Shown here one piece after another: positions 17,768 through 27,629 of a stretch of 64,000 nucleotides of DNA. The stretch is from Achromobacter insuavis (GTDB taxonomy: Bacteria > Pseudomonadota > Gammaproteobacteria > Burkholderiales > Burkholderiaceae_B). The number at the start of each line of letters is the position of its first letter. The first letter of the stretch is position 1. The DNA is taken from positions 87,480 through 151,479 of the forward strand of contig NZ_CADIJR010000006.1 of assembly GCF_902859645.1 (NCBI RefSeq), written 5' to 3'. Both the position numbers and the translations under genes were made by a program. The notes below the pieces were generated by a model that was not told the DNA's origin, did not search any database, and worked only from the letters and a program-made list of their open reading frames with translations.

Positions 17768-19354
17768 TTGGCATTGACGGAACAGGACCAGCACCGCGAT
17801 GGCGGCAAGAAGGGGACGACAGAACCGTCCGAATTGCGCCGCGCCCTGTCGGCGCGCCACCTGACCATGATCGCGGTGGGCGGCTCCATCGGGACGGGCC
17901 TGTTCGTCGCCTCCGGCGCCACCATCGCCCAGGCCGGGCCGGGCGGGGCGCTGCTGGGCTATGTGCTGATCGGCGTGATGGTCTATTTCCTGATGACCAG
18001 CCTGGGCGAGCTGGCCGCCGCCATGCCGGTGTCCGGGTCGTTCTCGACCTACGGCGCGCGCTACGTCGAAGACGGCTTCGGCTTCGCGCTGGGCTGGAAC
18101 TACTGGTACAACTGGGCCGTCACCGTGGCCGTGGACCTGGTGGCCGCGCAGCTGGTGATGGCGTACTGGTTCCCGGACGTGCCGGGCGTCTACTGGAGCG
18201 CGCTGTTCCTGGCCATCACCTTCGGCTTGAACGCGCTGTCGGCGCGCGGCTTCGGCGAGGCCGAATTCTGGTTCGCGCTGATCAAGGTGGTCGCGGTGCT
18301 GGCGTTCGTCGCCATGGGCGTGATGATGCTGCTGGGCATCATCCGCGGCGGCGAGGGCGGGGGCGTGGCCAACTGGACGGTGGGCGACGCGCCGTTCGCC
18401 GGCGGTTTCGCGGCGCTGATCGGCGTGGCCATGGTGGTGGGCTTCTCGTTCCAGGGCACCGAGCTCATCGGCATCGCCGCCGGCGAGTCCAAGGACCCCG
18501 CGCGCAACCTGCCGCGCGCCGTGCGCCAGGTGTTCTGGCGCATCCTGCTGTTCTACGTGATGGCGATCCTGGTGATCGGCCTGCTGATTCCCTATACCGA
18601 CCCGCACCTGCTGCGCAACGACGTCACCGACGTCAGCGTCAGCCCGTTCGCGCTGATCTTCGAGCGCGCCGGGCTGCTGGCGGCGGCCTCGGTCATGAAC
18701 GCGGTGGTGCTGACCTCGGTGCTGTCGGCCGGCAACTCCGGCATGTACGCGGCCACGCGCATGCTCTACAGCCTGGCGCGCGACGGCAAGGCGCCGCGCA
18801 TCTTCGGCCGGGTGTCGCGCAATGGCGTGCCGCTGTGGGCGCTGCTGGCCACCACCGTGGTGGCGGCGCTGTGCTTCTTCTCGTTCATCTTCAGCCCCAA
18901 GGCGGTCTACATCTGGCTGCTGAACACCTCCGGCATGACCGGCTTCATCGCCTGGCTGGGCATCGCCATCAGCCACTACCGGTTCCGCCGCGGCTACGTC
19001 AAGCAGGGCCGCAACCTGGCCGATCTGCCCTATGTGTCGCCGTTCTTCCCGTTCGGCCCGATCTTCGCCTTCGTGCTGTGCCTGATCATCACGCTGGGCC
19101 AGAACTACCAGGCCTTCCTGGAACACCGCATCGACTGGGGCGGCGTCGCGGCGACCTATATCGGCATCCCGCTGTTCCTCCTGATCTGGCTGGGCTATCG
19201 GCTGGCCAAGGGCTCGCGCTTCGTCAGCTACAAGGACATGACTTTCCCGGACGCCCGGGCGCGCAGCGCCTACCTGGATTCGGCCCTGCGCGGCGACCCC
19301 GCCACGGTCGGGCCGGAAACGGCCGCCACGGCGCCCGGCAGCGCCGGACGATGA
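17768..19354 (+). CDS. Amino-acid permease of the APC family, LysP-like
   Basis: The 528-residue protein has about twelve membrane segments and the APC signature at the start (RHLTMIAVGGSIGTGLFVASG). FSFQGTELIGIAAGESKDP and SVLSAGNSGMYAATRMLYSLA are typical of the LysP/GABA permease subgroup, and the C-terminal FVSYKDMTFPDAR tail also resembles LysP. Lysine is the likely substrate, but aromatic or other amino acids cannot be excluded. Translation starts at TTG; a GAAGGA ribosome site lies seven bases before it and there is no better ATG. Two hairpins follow the stop. Confidence 0.85.
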   Translation: MALTEQDQHRDGGKKGTTEPSELRRALSARHLTMIAVGGSIGTGLFVASGATIAQAGPGGALLGYVLIGVMVYFLMTSLGELAAAMPVSGSFSTYGARYVEDGFGFALGWNYWYNWAVTVAVDLVAAQLVMAYWFPDVPGVYWSALFLAITFGLNALSARGFGEAEFWFALIKVVAVLAFVAMGVMMLLGIIRGGEGGGVANWTVGDAPFAGGFAALIGVAMVVGFSFQGTELIGIAAGESKDPARNLPRAVRQVFWRILLFYVMAILVIGLLIPYTDPHLLRNDVTDVSVSPFALIFERAGLLAAASVMNAVVLTSVLSAGNSGMYAATRMLYSLARDGKAPRIFGRVSRNGVPLWALLATTVVAALCFFSFIFSPKAVYIWLLNTSGMTGFIAWLGIAISHYRFRRGYVKQGRNLADLPYVSPFFPFGPIFAFVLCLIITLGQNYQAFLEHRIDWGGVAATYIGIPLFLLIWLGYRLAKGSRFVSYKDMTFPDARARSAYLDSALRGDPATVGPETAATAPGSAGR

Positions 19355-19358
19355 AAAA

Positions 19359-19378
19359 GGCCGCGGTAGTCCGCGGCC
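19359..19378 (+). terminator. Hairpin directly after the LysP-like gene
   Basis: GGCCGCGG TAGT CCGCGGCC is a perfect 8-bp stem four bases past the permease stop. Confidence 0.55.
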
Positions 19379-19393
19379 CCAGTGAATCCATCC

Positions 19394-19427
19394 AAGGCCG
19401 TCGCGGCAACGCGGCGGCCTTGTCTTT
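19394..19427. terminator. Hairpin with T-rich tail between convergent lysP-like and yicC genes
   Basis: AAGGCCG (19,394-19,400) pairs with CGGCCTT (19,415-19,421); a T-rich tail (GTCTTTT) follows on the plus strand and the left side also suits the minus strand. Confidence 0.6.
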
Positions 19428-19432
19428 TGGCG

Positions 19433-20362
19433 TCACTCGATGTTCTGCGCCTGTTCGCGCATCTGCTCGATCAGCAGCTTCAGGTCCATGGCGGCGCGCG
19501 TGACTTCCATGCTGCCGGCCTTGGAGCCCAGCGTGTTGGCCTCGCGGTTCATTTCCTGGAACAGGAAGTCCAGGCGCTTGCCGGCGCTGCCGGCGTTCTT
19601 CTTGCCTTCGGGCTTGCCGCCGCCATCGGTCAGCAGGTGGCGCAGTTCCGCCACGTGCGAGCGCAGGCGCGACAGTTCCTCGGCGACATCGATGCGCAGC
19701 GCGAACAGGTTGGCCTCCTGCGACAGGCGCTCGGACAGCTCGGCGCCGGAGATGTGGGTGAAGCCGCCCGGGAAGGCCGATTCCACGCTTTCGCGCAGCT
19801 TGGCGGCGAGCTTGTCGCGGTGGTCGGCCAGCAGTTGCGGCAGGTGGTTCTGCACCAGTTCGACGATGCCGGCCACGCCGTCCGCACAGTCCCGCATCAT
19901 GCCGGCCAGGCGTTCGCCTTCGCGCGCGCGGCCTTCCTGCAGCTGCGTCAGGGCTTCCTGGGCGGCCTGCATGCAGGCCGCGCCCCAGACTTGCGGGTCG
20001 AGCGCGTCGTTGGCGCGCTGGCCGGGCCAGTTGAACAGCTCCACCAGGCGCGGCGCGGCGATGTCGGGCAGGATGCGGCGCGCGGCCTGCAACTGCTCGG
20101 CCAGGGTTTCGAGCCAGGCCGGTTCCAGCTTGGACAGGTCGGTGCTGACGTTGCGGGTGTAGGACACGCGGATCTCGACCTTGCCGCGCGCCAGTTGCGC
20201 CGTCAGCAGTTCGCGCAGCGGCGTCTCGACGTGGCGCAGCTCGTCGGGCAGGCGGAAATAGAGGTCGAGGAAGCGGCTGTTGACGCTGCGCAGTTCCAGC
20301 GCCAGCGTGCCTTGTTCGAGGTCTGCCCGGGCGTTGCCGAAGGCGGTCATGCTGCGAATCAT
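19433..20362 (-). CDS. yicC: YicC-family endoribonuclease
   Basis: The 309-residue protein starts [11 protein letters not shown], the hallmark of YicC, and ends with [17 protein letters not shown]. The middle has [18 protein letters not shown] and [21 protein letters not shown], both conserved. Work on E. coli shows YicC to be an RNase involved in small-RNA turnover. The start at 20362 removes a spurious upstream extension. It is divergent from rph, its usual partner in proteobacteria. Confidence 0.93.
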   Translation of the reverse strand: MIRSMTAFGNARADLEQGTLALELRSVNSRFLDLYFRLPDELRHVETPLRELLTAQLARGKVEIRVSYTRNVSTDLSKLEPAWLETLAEQLQAARRILPDIAAPRLVELFNWPGQRANDALDPQVWGAACMQAAQEALTQLQEGRAREGERLAGMMRDCADGVAGIVELVQNHLPQLLADHRDKLAAKLRESVESAFPGGFTHISGAELSERLSQEANLFALRIDVAEELSRLRSHVAELRHLLTDGGGKPEGKKNAGSAGKRLDFLFQEMNREANTLGSKAGSMEVTRAAMDLKLLIEQMREQAQNIE

Positions 20363-20541
20363 GGTGTCGATATCCTGTTGCTTGTCTTGGATCGGGCCGC
20401 GCCGGTTCCGCCGGTCCGTCGGGCGCGGACGAGGGCGGGTATATGCAACCCGTGTATCGCGGCAGGATACTCCAAACCCGGGCGGGGCCGCGACCCGCTG
20501 CCCGTACAATGCCGCCAACCGAATCTGATTGGAGCCTTGCC

Positions 20542-21276
20542 ATGACCTCTGCCAACGCCATTGCCCGCCCGTCGGGCCGCGCCGTCGATGAACTGCGCCC
20601 GTTCAGCCTGGAGCGCGGTTTCACGCGCTACGCCGAGGGGTCGGTGCTGGTGAAGGCCGGCAATACCCACGTGCTGTGCACCGCCAGCGTGCTGGAAAAG
20701 GTGCCGCCGTTCCTCAAGGGCAAGGGGGAGGGCTGGGTCACGGCCGAATACGGCATGCTGCCGCGCGCCACCCACACCCGTGGCGACCGCGAGGCCGCGC
20801 GCGGCAAGCAGAGCGGCCGCACCCAGGAAATCCAGCGCCTGATCGGCCGCAGCCTGCGCGCCGTGTTCGACATGCGGGCGCTGGGCGAACGCACGCTGCA
20901 CCTGGATTGCGATGTGCTGCAGGCCGACGGCGGCACGCGCTGCGCCAGCATCACCGGCGCCTGGGTGGCGGCGTCCGACGCCGTGGCGCTGCTGATGCAG
21001 CGCGGCGACCTGGCCGCCAACCCGATCCGCGACGCGGTCGCGGCGGTGTCGGTCGGGCTGGTGCAGGGCCGTGCGGTGCTGGACCTGGACTACGAGGAAG
21101 ACTCGGCCTGCGACGCCGACGTCAACGTCATCATGACGGGCGGCGGCGCCTTCGTGGAAGTGCAGGGCACGGGCGAGGGCGCCACCTTCACCCGCGCCGA
21201 GCTGGACGCGATGCTGGGTCTGGCCGAGAACGGCATCGCCGGCCTGGTGCGGGCGCAGCGCGCGGCGCTGGCGTAA
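20542..21276 (+). CDS. rph: Ribonuclease PH
   Basis: The 244-residue enzyme is a phosphate-dependent 3'-to-5' exonuclease that trims tRNA ends. [53 protein letters not shown] and [19 protein letters not shown] are the full set of conserved blocks. GGAG precedes the ATG at 20542. It is full length, unlike the truncated rph of E. coli K-12. The divergent yicC neighbour is normal; the rdgB and hemW genes usually nearby are 7 kb away here. Confidence 0.95.
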   Translation: MTSANAIARPSGRAVDELRPFSLERGFTRYAEGSVLVKAGNTHVLCTASVLEKVPPFLKGKGEGWVTAEYGMLPRATHTRGDREAARGKQSGRTQEIQRLIGRSLRAVFDMRALGERTLHLDCDVLQADGGTRCASITGAWVAASDAVALLMQRGDLAANPIRDAVAAVSVGLVQGRAVLDLDYEEDSACDADVNVIMTGGGAFVEVQGTGEGATFTRAELDAMLGLAENGIAGLVRAQRAALA

Positions 21277-21301
21277 CAGCAGGCGGGCGCGGGCCCGGGC
21301 G

Positions 21302-22666
21302 TCAGGGCAGCAGGGCGCCCACCTTGCCGGCCCGTTCCAGGTTCCAGATCGCGCCGATCAGGCCGCGCAGCTCGGTCTCGCTGGCGGCGTCGGCATAGCG
21401 GCCCAGGCTCAGCGTCTTGGCCTCGATCTCGGCGCGCGACAGGGTGTTGCCGGGATCGCCCTTGGGTTCGTCGACGCGGCCGTGCAGCACGCGGCCGTCG
21501 CGGGTATGCACCGTGACCTTGCCGATCCAGCGCTGCGGATAGGCGCCGTCGACTTCCGGATCCAGTTCCATCGTCACGCGCCCGCGGAAATCGGCCACCG
21601 CCGGATCGTCCAGCGCGGCGTCGAATTCCGGCAGGCCGGCGCGGCCCTGGCGCGCGATCAGGCCCAGCACCGTGCCCATCGAGAACTTGGACTGGTGCAC
21701 CGTGCGCGGATCGACCACCGGCCCCAACACGTCGATGGCGCCCTGATGCACGTGCGCCACCACCCGCGCGATGTCGCTTTCGGCCAGCTGATGCTCGCGC
21801 AGCACCTGCTGCAGCGCATCCGCCGCCGGATGGGTATGGCGGCACGAGGCATGGAACTTGAACGAGGTCTCGGCCAGCGCCCAGCGCGTGCCCAGCCGGT
21901 CGGTCAGGCGCGTCGGATCGGCGTCGCTGGACATGCCGGCGGCCATGCCCTGCGGGCCTTCGAGGATGTGGCGCGCGCCGGTGAAGCCTTCCTGCGCCAG
22001 GTAGGCCGCGGCGATGCCGTTGGCGGCGGCGCGGGCGGTGTGCAGCTGCTTGGAATCGGCGGCGTCGCGCAGGAATTCCCACAGGCCGGCGGCCTGGGTG
22101 CCGGCCGAGCCGAAGGCGTCCAGCATGGCCGCGGGCGCCAGGCCCAGCAGACGGCCGGTGGCCGCGGCGGCGGCCAGCGTGCCCGCGGTGCCGGTGGTGT
22201 GGAAGATCTTGTAGTGCGAGCGGCCCAGGAATTCGCCAACCCGGATGCCGACCTCGTAGCCGGCCACGGCCGCCACCAGCAGGTCGCGGCCGCTGCGGCC
22301 CAGCGCCTGGGCCACCGCCAGCACCGGCGGGAACACCACGGCCGCGGGGTGGAACACCGAACCATTGTGCACGTCGTCCTGCTCGACCACATGGGCGGCG
22401 GCGGCATTGACCATGGCGGCGAACACCGGCGAGGTGCGGCGCCGGTTGATCAGGATCTCGCTGGGGCCGTCGGCCGGCCCCATTGTTGCGGCGTAGCGGT
22501 CGATGGCCAGCACCGGGCGCGACGCGGCGCCCGCCAGGATCGAGGCCAGGCAGTCCAGCAGGAGGTCTTCGGCTCGGCGCAGCACCGGGGCGGGGATGTC
22601 CTCGAAGCGCAGGTTGGCGGCGAAGGCGGCGAGGGTGGAGCTTGGATGGGAGGTGTCGGGGGTCAT
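21302..22666 (-). CDS. MmgE/PrpD-family protein (dehydratase/decarboxylase type)
   Basis: The 454-residue protein matches MmgE/PrpD, the fold of 2-methylcitrate dehydratase, cis-aconitate decarboxylase and related enzymes. EDLLLDCLASILAG, VEQDDVHNGSVFHPAAVVFP, GYEVGIRVG and FHASCRHTHPAADAL are conserved blocks. No prp genes are nearby, so the substrate is probably not methylcitrate. It starts only two bases after the acyl-CoA dehydrogenase stop, so the two are co-expressed and likely act in one route that degrades an organic acid. Confidence 0.85.
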   Translation of the reverse strand: MTPDTSHPSSTLAAFAANLRFEDIPAPVLRRAEDLLLDCLASILAGAASRPVLAIDRYAATMGPADGPSEILINRRRTSPVFAAMVNAAAAHVVEQDDVHNGSVFHPAAVVFPPVLAVAQALGRSGRDLLVAAVAGYEVGIRVGEFLGRSHYKIFHTTGTAGTLAAAAATGRLLGLAPAAMLDAFGSAGTQAAGLWEFLRDAADSKQLHTARAAANGIAAAYLAQEGFTGARHILEGPQGMAAGMSSDADPTRLTDRLGTRWALAETSFKFHASCRHTHPAADALQQVLREHQLAESDIARVVAHVHQGAIDVLGPVVDPRTVHQSKFSMGTVLGLIARQGRAGLPEFDAALDDPAVADFRGRVTMELDPEVDGAYPQRWIGKVTVHTRDGRVLHGRVDEPKGDPGNTLSRAEIEAKTLSLGRYADAASETELRGLIGAIWNLERAGKVGALLP

Positions 22667-22668
22667 GG

Positions 22669-23829
22669 TCAGAAGGAGCGCGGCAGGCCCAGGATGTGTT
22701 CGGCGACGTAGGAGAGGATCAGGTTGGTCGAGATCGGCGCGACCTGATAGAGGCGGGTCTCGCGGAACTTGCGCTCGACGTCGTATTCGGTGGCGAAGCC
22801 GAAGCCGCCGTGGAACTGCAGGCAGGCGTTGGCGGCCTCCCAGGAGGCGTCGGCGGCCAGCAGCTTGGCCATGTTGGCCTGGGCGCCGCAGGGCTCGTGG
22901 GCGTCGAACAGGCGGCAGGCCTCGTAGCGCATCAGGCTGGCGGCCTCGACGTTGATGTGGGCGCGGGCGATGGGGAACTGCACGCCCTGGTTCTGGCCGA
23001 TGGGGCGGCCGAACACCATGCGTTCCTTGGCGTAGGCGGTGACCTTGTCGACGAACCAGTAGCCGTCGCCGATGCATTCGGCGGCGATCAGGGTGCGCTC
23101 GGCGTTCAGGCCGTCCAGGATGTACTTGAAACCCTTGCCTTCCTCGCCGATCAGGTTGTCGGCCGGGATCTCCAGGTTGTCGAAGAACAGCTCGTTGGTC
23201 TCGTGGTTGACCATGTTGGGGATCGGCCGGATCGACATGCCGTGCTTGACCGCCTCGTGCAGGTCCACCAGGAAGATCGACATGCCCTCGGACTTGCGCG
23301 TGACCTGGTCCAGCGGCGTGGTGCGCGCCAGCAGGATCATCAGGTCGGAGTGCTGCACCCGCGAGATCCAGACCTTCTGGCCATTGATGACGTAGCGGTC
23401 GCCGCGGCGCACGGCGGTGGTCTTGATCTTGGTGGTGTCGGTGCCGGTGGTGGGTTCGGTCACGCCCATCGACTGCAGGCGCAGCTCGCCGGCGGCGATG
23501 CGCGGCAGGTATTCGCGCTTCTGCGCCTCGGAGCCGTGCCGCAGCAGGGTGCCCATGTTGTACATCTGGCCATGGCAGGCGCCGGAATTGCCGCCGCTGC
23601 GGTTGATTTCCTCCATGATGACCGAGGCCTCGGTCAGGCCCAGGCCGGAGCCGCCGTATTCCTGCGGGATCAGCGCGGCCAGCCAGCCGGCTTCGGTGAG
23701 GGCGCGCACGAAGGCGTCGGGGTAGCCGCGTTCTTCATCCACCTTGCGGAAGTACTCGGCGGGAAATTGCGCGCACAGATCGCGCACGGCTTCGCGGATG
23801 TCCTGGTAGGCGTGGGAGGCTTGATGCAT
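22669..23829 (-). CDS. Acyl-CoA dehydrogenase family protein
   Basis: The 386-residue flavoprotein has the usual acyl-CoA dehydrogenase layout: helical N-terminus, FAD-binding region (LQSMGVTEPTTGTDTTKIKT, VWISRVQHSDLMILLAR) and C-terminal helices (MVFGRPIGQNQGVQFPIA, LQFHGGFGFATEYDVERKFRE). The stretch where many members carry the catalytic Glu (YEGT) reads LYQVAPISTN here, so the base is missing from that position or sits elsewhere. I chose ATG 23829 because residues before it have no family match. It forms a tight operon with the MmgE/PrpD gene. Confidence 0.88.
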   Translation of the reverse strand: MHQASHAYQDIREAVRDLCAQFPAEYFRKVDEERGYPDAFVRALTEAGWLAALIPQEYGGSGLGLTEASVIMEEINRSGGNSGACHGQMYNMGTLLRHGSEAQKREYLPRIAAGELRLQSMGVTEPTTGTDTTKIKTTAVRRGDRYVINGQKVWISRVQHSDLMILLARTTPLDQVTRKSEGMSIFLVDLHEAVKHGMSIRPIPNMVNHETNELFFDNLEIPADNLIGEEGKGFKYILDGLNAERTLIAAECIGDGYWFVDKVTAYAKERMVFGRPIGQNQGVQFPIARAHINVEAASLMRYEACRLFDAHEPCGAQANMAKLLAADASWEAANACLQFHGGFGFATEYDVERKFRETRLYQVAPISTNLILSYVAEHILGLPRSF

Positions 23830-24023
23830 GGGGTGGGCTGCAATATGGGTGTCGTAAAGGGGTTCGGTACAGGATCGAATGTGCCGCAACGGGCCGCCCC
23901 TGCCAATTCACAATTCATTAATACCGGGTTCCTGTTCGCAAAAGCGCACTTATGTGACGGCCGTTCGTCATGCGAGGGGGCGGGTTGTGTCAAGAAATTG
24001 CCAAACTGCATCCCCATAATCGC

Positions 24024-24031
24024 GCCGATAC
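24024..24031 (+). promoter_or_regulatory. Possible sigma-28 -10 element for the chemoreceptor gene
   Basis: GCCGATAC differs from the flagellar sigma-28 -10 consensus GCCGATAA in one base and lies 26 bp before the ATG. The matching TAAA -35 box at the standard 15-bp spacing is not clear, so the call is weak. Confidence 0.3.
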
Positions 24032-24056
24032 GCCTTTGTGGCGATGCAACAGACGG

Positions 24057-25778
24057 ATGGATATGCGGAAAAATCTCAGGGTGACCACGGCGGTTTCGGC
24101 CATTCTCGCGGTGTTTGTGGCGCTGTTCGCGCTGGCGGCGGCGGCCGGGATCTTCGTGCTGCGCGAGAATCGCGCCGACATCGAGGCGCTGGGCCGGGGC
24201 AGCATCGAGCGCGCCAGCGACCTGTCGGACATGACCAGCAGCCTGTTCCAGGCGCGCGCCGCGCTGACGGACGCCAAGACCGCCATGGAAGGCGGCCTGG
24301 AGGAGGCCCGCGACCAGTCGCTCAACCACGCCGACGCGCTGCTCAAGCAGGCCGCGGCCAGCCTGGCGCGGTTGCGCGCCAACGCCGACACCAGCGCCCA
24401 GGGCGCGCCGCTGTTCGACCAGGCGCTGGCGGCCTATGCCGCCTTCGCCGACCAGACGCTGGCGCCGATGTTCAAGGCCATCAAGGGCTGGAACGGCATC
24501 GAGGTCAACCGGTTGGTGGACAAGGTGCTGCCGGTGTCCGGCTCGGCCTACGTCAAGCAGGCCGACGCCTACCAGGCCTACGCCCGCCAGCAGGGCCAGG
24601 CCGCGGTGGCCGACGCCAGCCAGACCATGCAGCGCGTGACGGTGGTGGCCGCGGCGGTGCTGGGCTTCGTGCTGGTGCTGGCGGTGCTGATCCGGCTGGC
24701 CTTCCGCCGCCGCATCCTGCGGCCGCTGAACGAGGCTGGCGCGCACTTCGACCGCATCGCCGACGGCGACCTGACCGGCAACATCGCGGTCCACGGCAAC
24801 AACGAGATCGGCGTGCTGTATTCGGCCATGCGCCGCATGCAGACCGGCCTGTCGGCGGCGGTGGCGTCGGTGCGCCATGGGGTCGAGGAGATCCACACCG
24901 GCTCGGGCGAAATCGCCGCCGGCGGCGCCGACATGTCGGACCGCACGGCGCGCCAGGCCGGTTCGCTGCAGGAGGCCGCGGCCAACATGACCCAGCTGGC
25001 CCACACGGTGCAGATGACCGCCGGCAATGCCGACCTGGCCAGCCGCCAGGCGCTCAGCGCCACTCAGCTGGCCCAGCGCGGCGGCCAGGCGGTGCAGGAA
25101 GTCGTGACCAGCATGCAGGGCATCGCCGACAGCGCGCGCCGCATCGGCGAGATCGTCGGGGTGGTGGACAGCATCGCCTTCCAGACCAACATCCTGGCGC
25201 TGAACGCGGCGGTCGAGGCGGCCCGCGCCGGCGAGCAGGGCAAGGGCTTCGCGGTGGTGGCGGGCGAAGTGCGTTCGCTGGCCCAGCGCAGCGCCCAGGC
25301 GGCCAAGGAAATCAAGGGCTTGATCGAGGATTCGACCTCGCGCGTCGAGGTCGGCGTGCGCCAGGTCAACCTGGCCGGCGACACCATGCGCGACATGCTG
25401 ACCTCGGTCGACCGCGTGACCCAGATCGTGGCCGAAATCTCCAGCGCCACGGCCGAGCAGGCCGCCGGCATCGCCTCGGTCAATGACGCCGTGGCCGATA
25501 TCGAACGCTCGACCCAGGAGAACGCGGCAATGGTCGAACAGACCGCCGCCGCGGCCGCCGCGCTGGAACAGCAGGCCCAGGGCCTGCAGCGCGCGGTGTC
25601 GGTCTTCCAGATCGCCCAGGCGGCGCAGGCGGCCGCCGGGCAGGCGTCAGGGCACGAGCTGCGGCAGGGCGCCGCCGCTGTAGCGCTCGGTCACCAGCGA
25701 CAGGTTCCCATGCTTGACCTTGTGCTTGACATGGGCAGCGGCCGACGCGATGTCCTCCGGGCGGATGCGCTCGCATAA
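24057..25778 (+). CDS. Methyl-accepting chemotaxis protein
   Basis: The 573-residue protein has one N-terminal membrane segment ([20 protein letters not shown]), a helical periplasmic sensor of about 140 residues (Tar-like four-helix type), a second membrane segment ([20 protein letters not shown]), a HAMP linker and a full signalling hairpin ([20 protein letters not shown]). It should control the CheA kinase in response to an unknown ligand. The C-terminal tail of about 44 codons past the coiled coil is antisense to the end of the EAL-GGDEF gene and lacks a CheR/B pentapeptide (it ends RADALA). The start is ATG 24057 or 24063; neither has a strong ribosome site. Confidence 0.88.
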   Translation: MDMRKNLRVTTAVSAILAVFVALFALAAAAGIFVLRENRADIEALGRGSIERASDLSDMTSSLFQARAALTDAKTAMEGGLEEARDQSLNHADALLKQAAASLARLRANADTSAQGAPLFDQALAAYAAFADQTLAPMFKAIKGWNGIEVNRLVDKVLPVSGSAYVKQADAYQAYARQQGQAAVADASQTMQRVTVVAAAVLGFVLVLAVLIRLAFRRRILRPLNEAGAHFDRIADGDLTGNIAVHGNNEIGVLYSAMRRMQTGLSAAVASVRHGVEEIHTGSGEIAAGGADMSDRTARQAGSLQEAAANMTQLAHTVQMTAGNADLASRQALSATQLAQRGGQAVQEVVTSMQGIADSARRIGEIVGVVDSIAFQTNILALNAAVEAARAGEQGKGFAVVAGEVRSLAQRSAQAAKEIKGLIEDSTSRVEVGVRQVNLAGDTMRDMLTSVDRVTQIVAEISSATAEQAAGIASVNDAVADIERSTQENAAMVEQTAAAAAALEQQAQGLQRAVSVFQIAQAAQAAAGQASGHELRQGAAAVALGHQRQVPMLDLVLDMGSGRRDVLRADALA

Positions 25779-27503
25779 GGACGGGGTGACGGTGAGCGCG
25801 CCCACGCCCAGCGTCACGAACGGAAAGAAGCGCGGCACGCCGTAGCGGTCCTCGGCCTCGATGCCGCCGTTGCGGCGGCCTTCGTCGTCGTACAGGTCGA
25901 TGGCGCGCTCGTTGAACTCGGCGATGACGCGCTGGATGCGCTCGTTCCAGTCGGGGCTGCGCAGCAGCACCACGAAGTCGTCGCCGCCGACGTGGCCGAC
26001 GAAATCGCGCAACGGATCACAGTGGCGCTTGATGACGTCGGCGGTCAGCATGATCATGTCGTCGCCGCGCCAGTAGCCGTAGACGTCGTTGAACGGCTTG
26101 AAGTTGTTCAGGTCGCCATAGCAGATGGTGAAATCGGCGGCGTCCTCCAGCAGCGTGGCGATGTGCCGGCTGATGGGAATGTTGCCCGGCAATGACGTCA
26201 GCGGATTGGCGTAGCGCGCGGCCTCGATGCGCATCTCGGTCACCGAGCGCACCAGCGTTTCGCCGGTGGCCAGGCCGTCGTAGCGGCCGTCGCGGGTGAT
26301 GATGAGGCCGTCCATCAGGTAGCGCTGGTCTTCCGAGATCAGCACGTGGCTCAACTGGTCGATCGACACGTCCAGGTCGACCAGCACCGGCTCGCCGTTC
26401 ATGAAGGTCGAGCAGGCGTCGCGGCCGAACAGTTCGCGGGTGTAGCGCTGCGCGTAGTGTTCCGAGAAGTCGCGGCGGTTGATGATGCCCACCGGTCGGT
26501 TGTCGCCATCGACCACGGCCACCGCGTGCAGGCTCTTGTGCTCGATGAAGAGGCGGTGCACGTCGTCGTTGGTGTGCTTGTTCAGCAGCGCCGCCGGGGC
26601 CTCGACCCGCAGGCTGGCGGCGGTGCCGCCGGCCGAGCGCTGCGACAGCGGGGCGGGCGCGCGCACCCGCAGCGAATCGCGCAGCGGCGGGGTCAGCTCG
26701 GTCAGCAGGGACTCGTCAGGACGGCCCAGCAGCCAGCCCTGGGCGTAGCGGATCTCCAGGTCGCGCACCACCGCCAGGTCCTCGGCGGTCTCGATGCCCT
26801 CGGCCACGATGGCGGTGCCCAGGTACTGCGCCACCTTGAGGATGGCGCGCACCATGTTCTGCTTGCGGTCATCGTGGCCGATGCCATTGAAGAAGTAGCG
26901 GTCGATCTTGACCAGGTCGGGCTGCATTTCGGCCCACAGCTGCAGGTTCGAATTGCCGACGCCGTAGTCGTCCAGCGCGATGCGCATGCCGTATTCGCGC
27001 AGGCAGGCGAAGGCGCTGCCCAGCGTCGACATGTGTTCGGACAGCGGGTCCTGCTCGGTCAGCTCGACGATGATGTTGGACGGCGCCAGCGTGCAATCCT
27101 TGAGCAGCCGCAGCGGCATTTCGTCGCCCCACAGCGTCCAGTAGTGGATCAGGGCCGAGCCGGACAGGTTCAGGAACAGCTTGCCGGCGGCCGGGTTCTG
27201 GTCGAAGCCCTGGGCGCCGGCGCGGAAGCTGGCCAGCTCCAGTTGCGGATGCAGGCCCTGGCGGCGGGCTTCGGCGAACAGGGCGTCGGGAAAGTGCAGG
27301 GTGGTGTCGACCGGGCCGCGGATCAGGCTTTCGTGGCCATAGATGCGGCTATGCGACAGGTCGATCACCGGCTGGAAGCGGGGGCGCAGCAGCCGTTCGC
27401 GCAGGATGCCCGCCAGGCTGACGGGAGTTGGCGCAGCGGCGCCGGACGAAAGGGTGGGCGCGCTGGCCGCAACCGGCCGTGGCAAAGCGTGAAGTGGGTT
27501 CAT
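25647..27503 (-). CDS. EAL-CBS-GGDEF cyclic-di-GMP protein
   Basis: The 618-residue protein has an N-terminal EAL domain (about 35-270), a CBS-pair region (about 295-420) and a C-terminal GGDEF domain (about 430-600). The EAL motif reads HESLIRG, with Ser for Ala, while Asn112, Glu147, Asp178-Asp179, Lys199 and Glu235 (VAEGIE) are kept, so phosphodiesterase activity is plausible. The GGDEF signature is GGDDF (506-510), and [20 protein letters not shown] resembles active domains. The fourth-position Asp may lower cyclase activity. There is no membrane segment. The last 132 bp overlap the chemoreceptor gene on the other strand. Confidence 0.9.
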   Translation of the reverse strand: MNPLHALPRPVAASAPTLSSGAAAPTPVSLAGILRERLLRPRFQPVIDLSHSRIYGHESLIRGPVDTTLHFPDALFAEARRQGLHPQLELASFRAGAQGFDQNPAAGKLFLNLSGSALIHYWTLWGDEMPLRLLKDCTLAPSNIIVELTEQDPLSEHMSTLGSAFACLREYGMRIALDDYGVGNSNLQLWAEMQPDLVKIDRYFFNGIGHDDRKQNMVRAILKVAQYLGTAIVAEGIETAEDLAVVRDLEIRYAQGWLLGRPDESLLTELTPPLRDSLRVRAPAPLSQRSAGGTAASLRVEAPAALLNKHTNDDVHRLFIEHKSLHAVAVVDGDNRPVGIINRRDFSEHYAQRYTRELFGRDACSTFMNGEPVLVDLDVSIDQLSHVLISEDQRYLMDGLIITRDGRYDGLATGETLVRSVTEMRIEAARYANPLTSLPGNIPISRHIATLLEDAADFTICYGDLNNFKPFNDVYGYWRGDDMIMLTADVIKRHCDPLRDFVGHVGGDDFVVLLRSPDWNERIQRVIAEFNERAIDLYDDEGRRNGGIEAEDRYGVPRFFPFVTLGVGALTVTPSLCERIRPEDIASAAAHVKHKVKHGNLSLVTERYSGGALPQLVP

Positions 27504-27629
27504 CGCCGGGGCGTTCAGATACGATCAGTGACAAGATTGTCCATATTGACGACGAAATATGTCTGTGTTGTTGCGCTGACACGTAACTTGCAGGGCGGGT
27601 TTACGACCACGCCCTATACAATTTACCCC

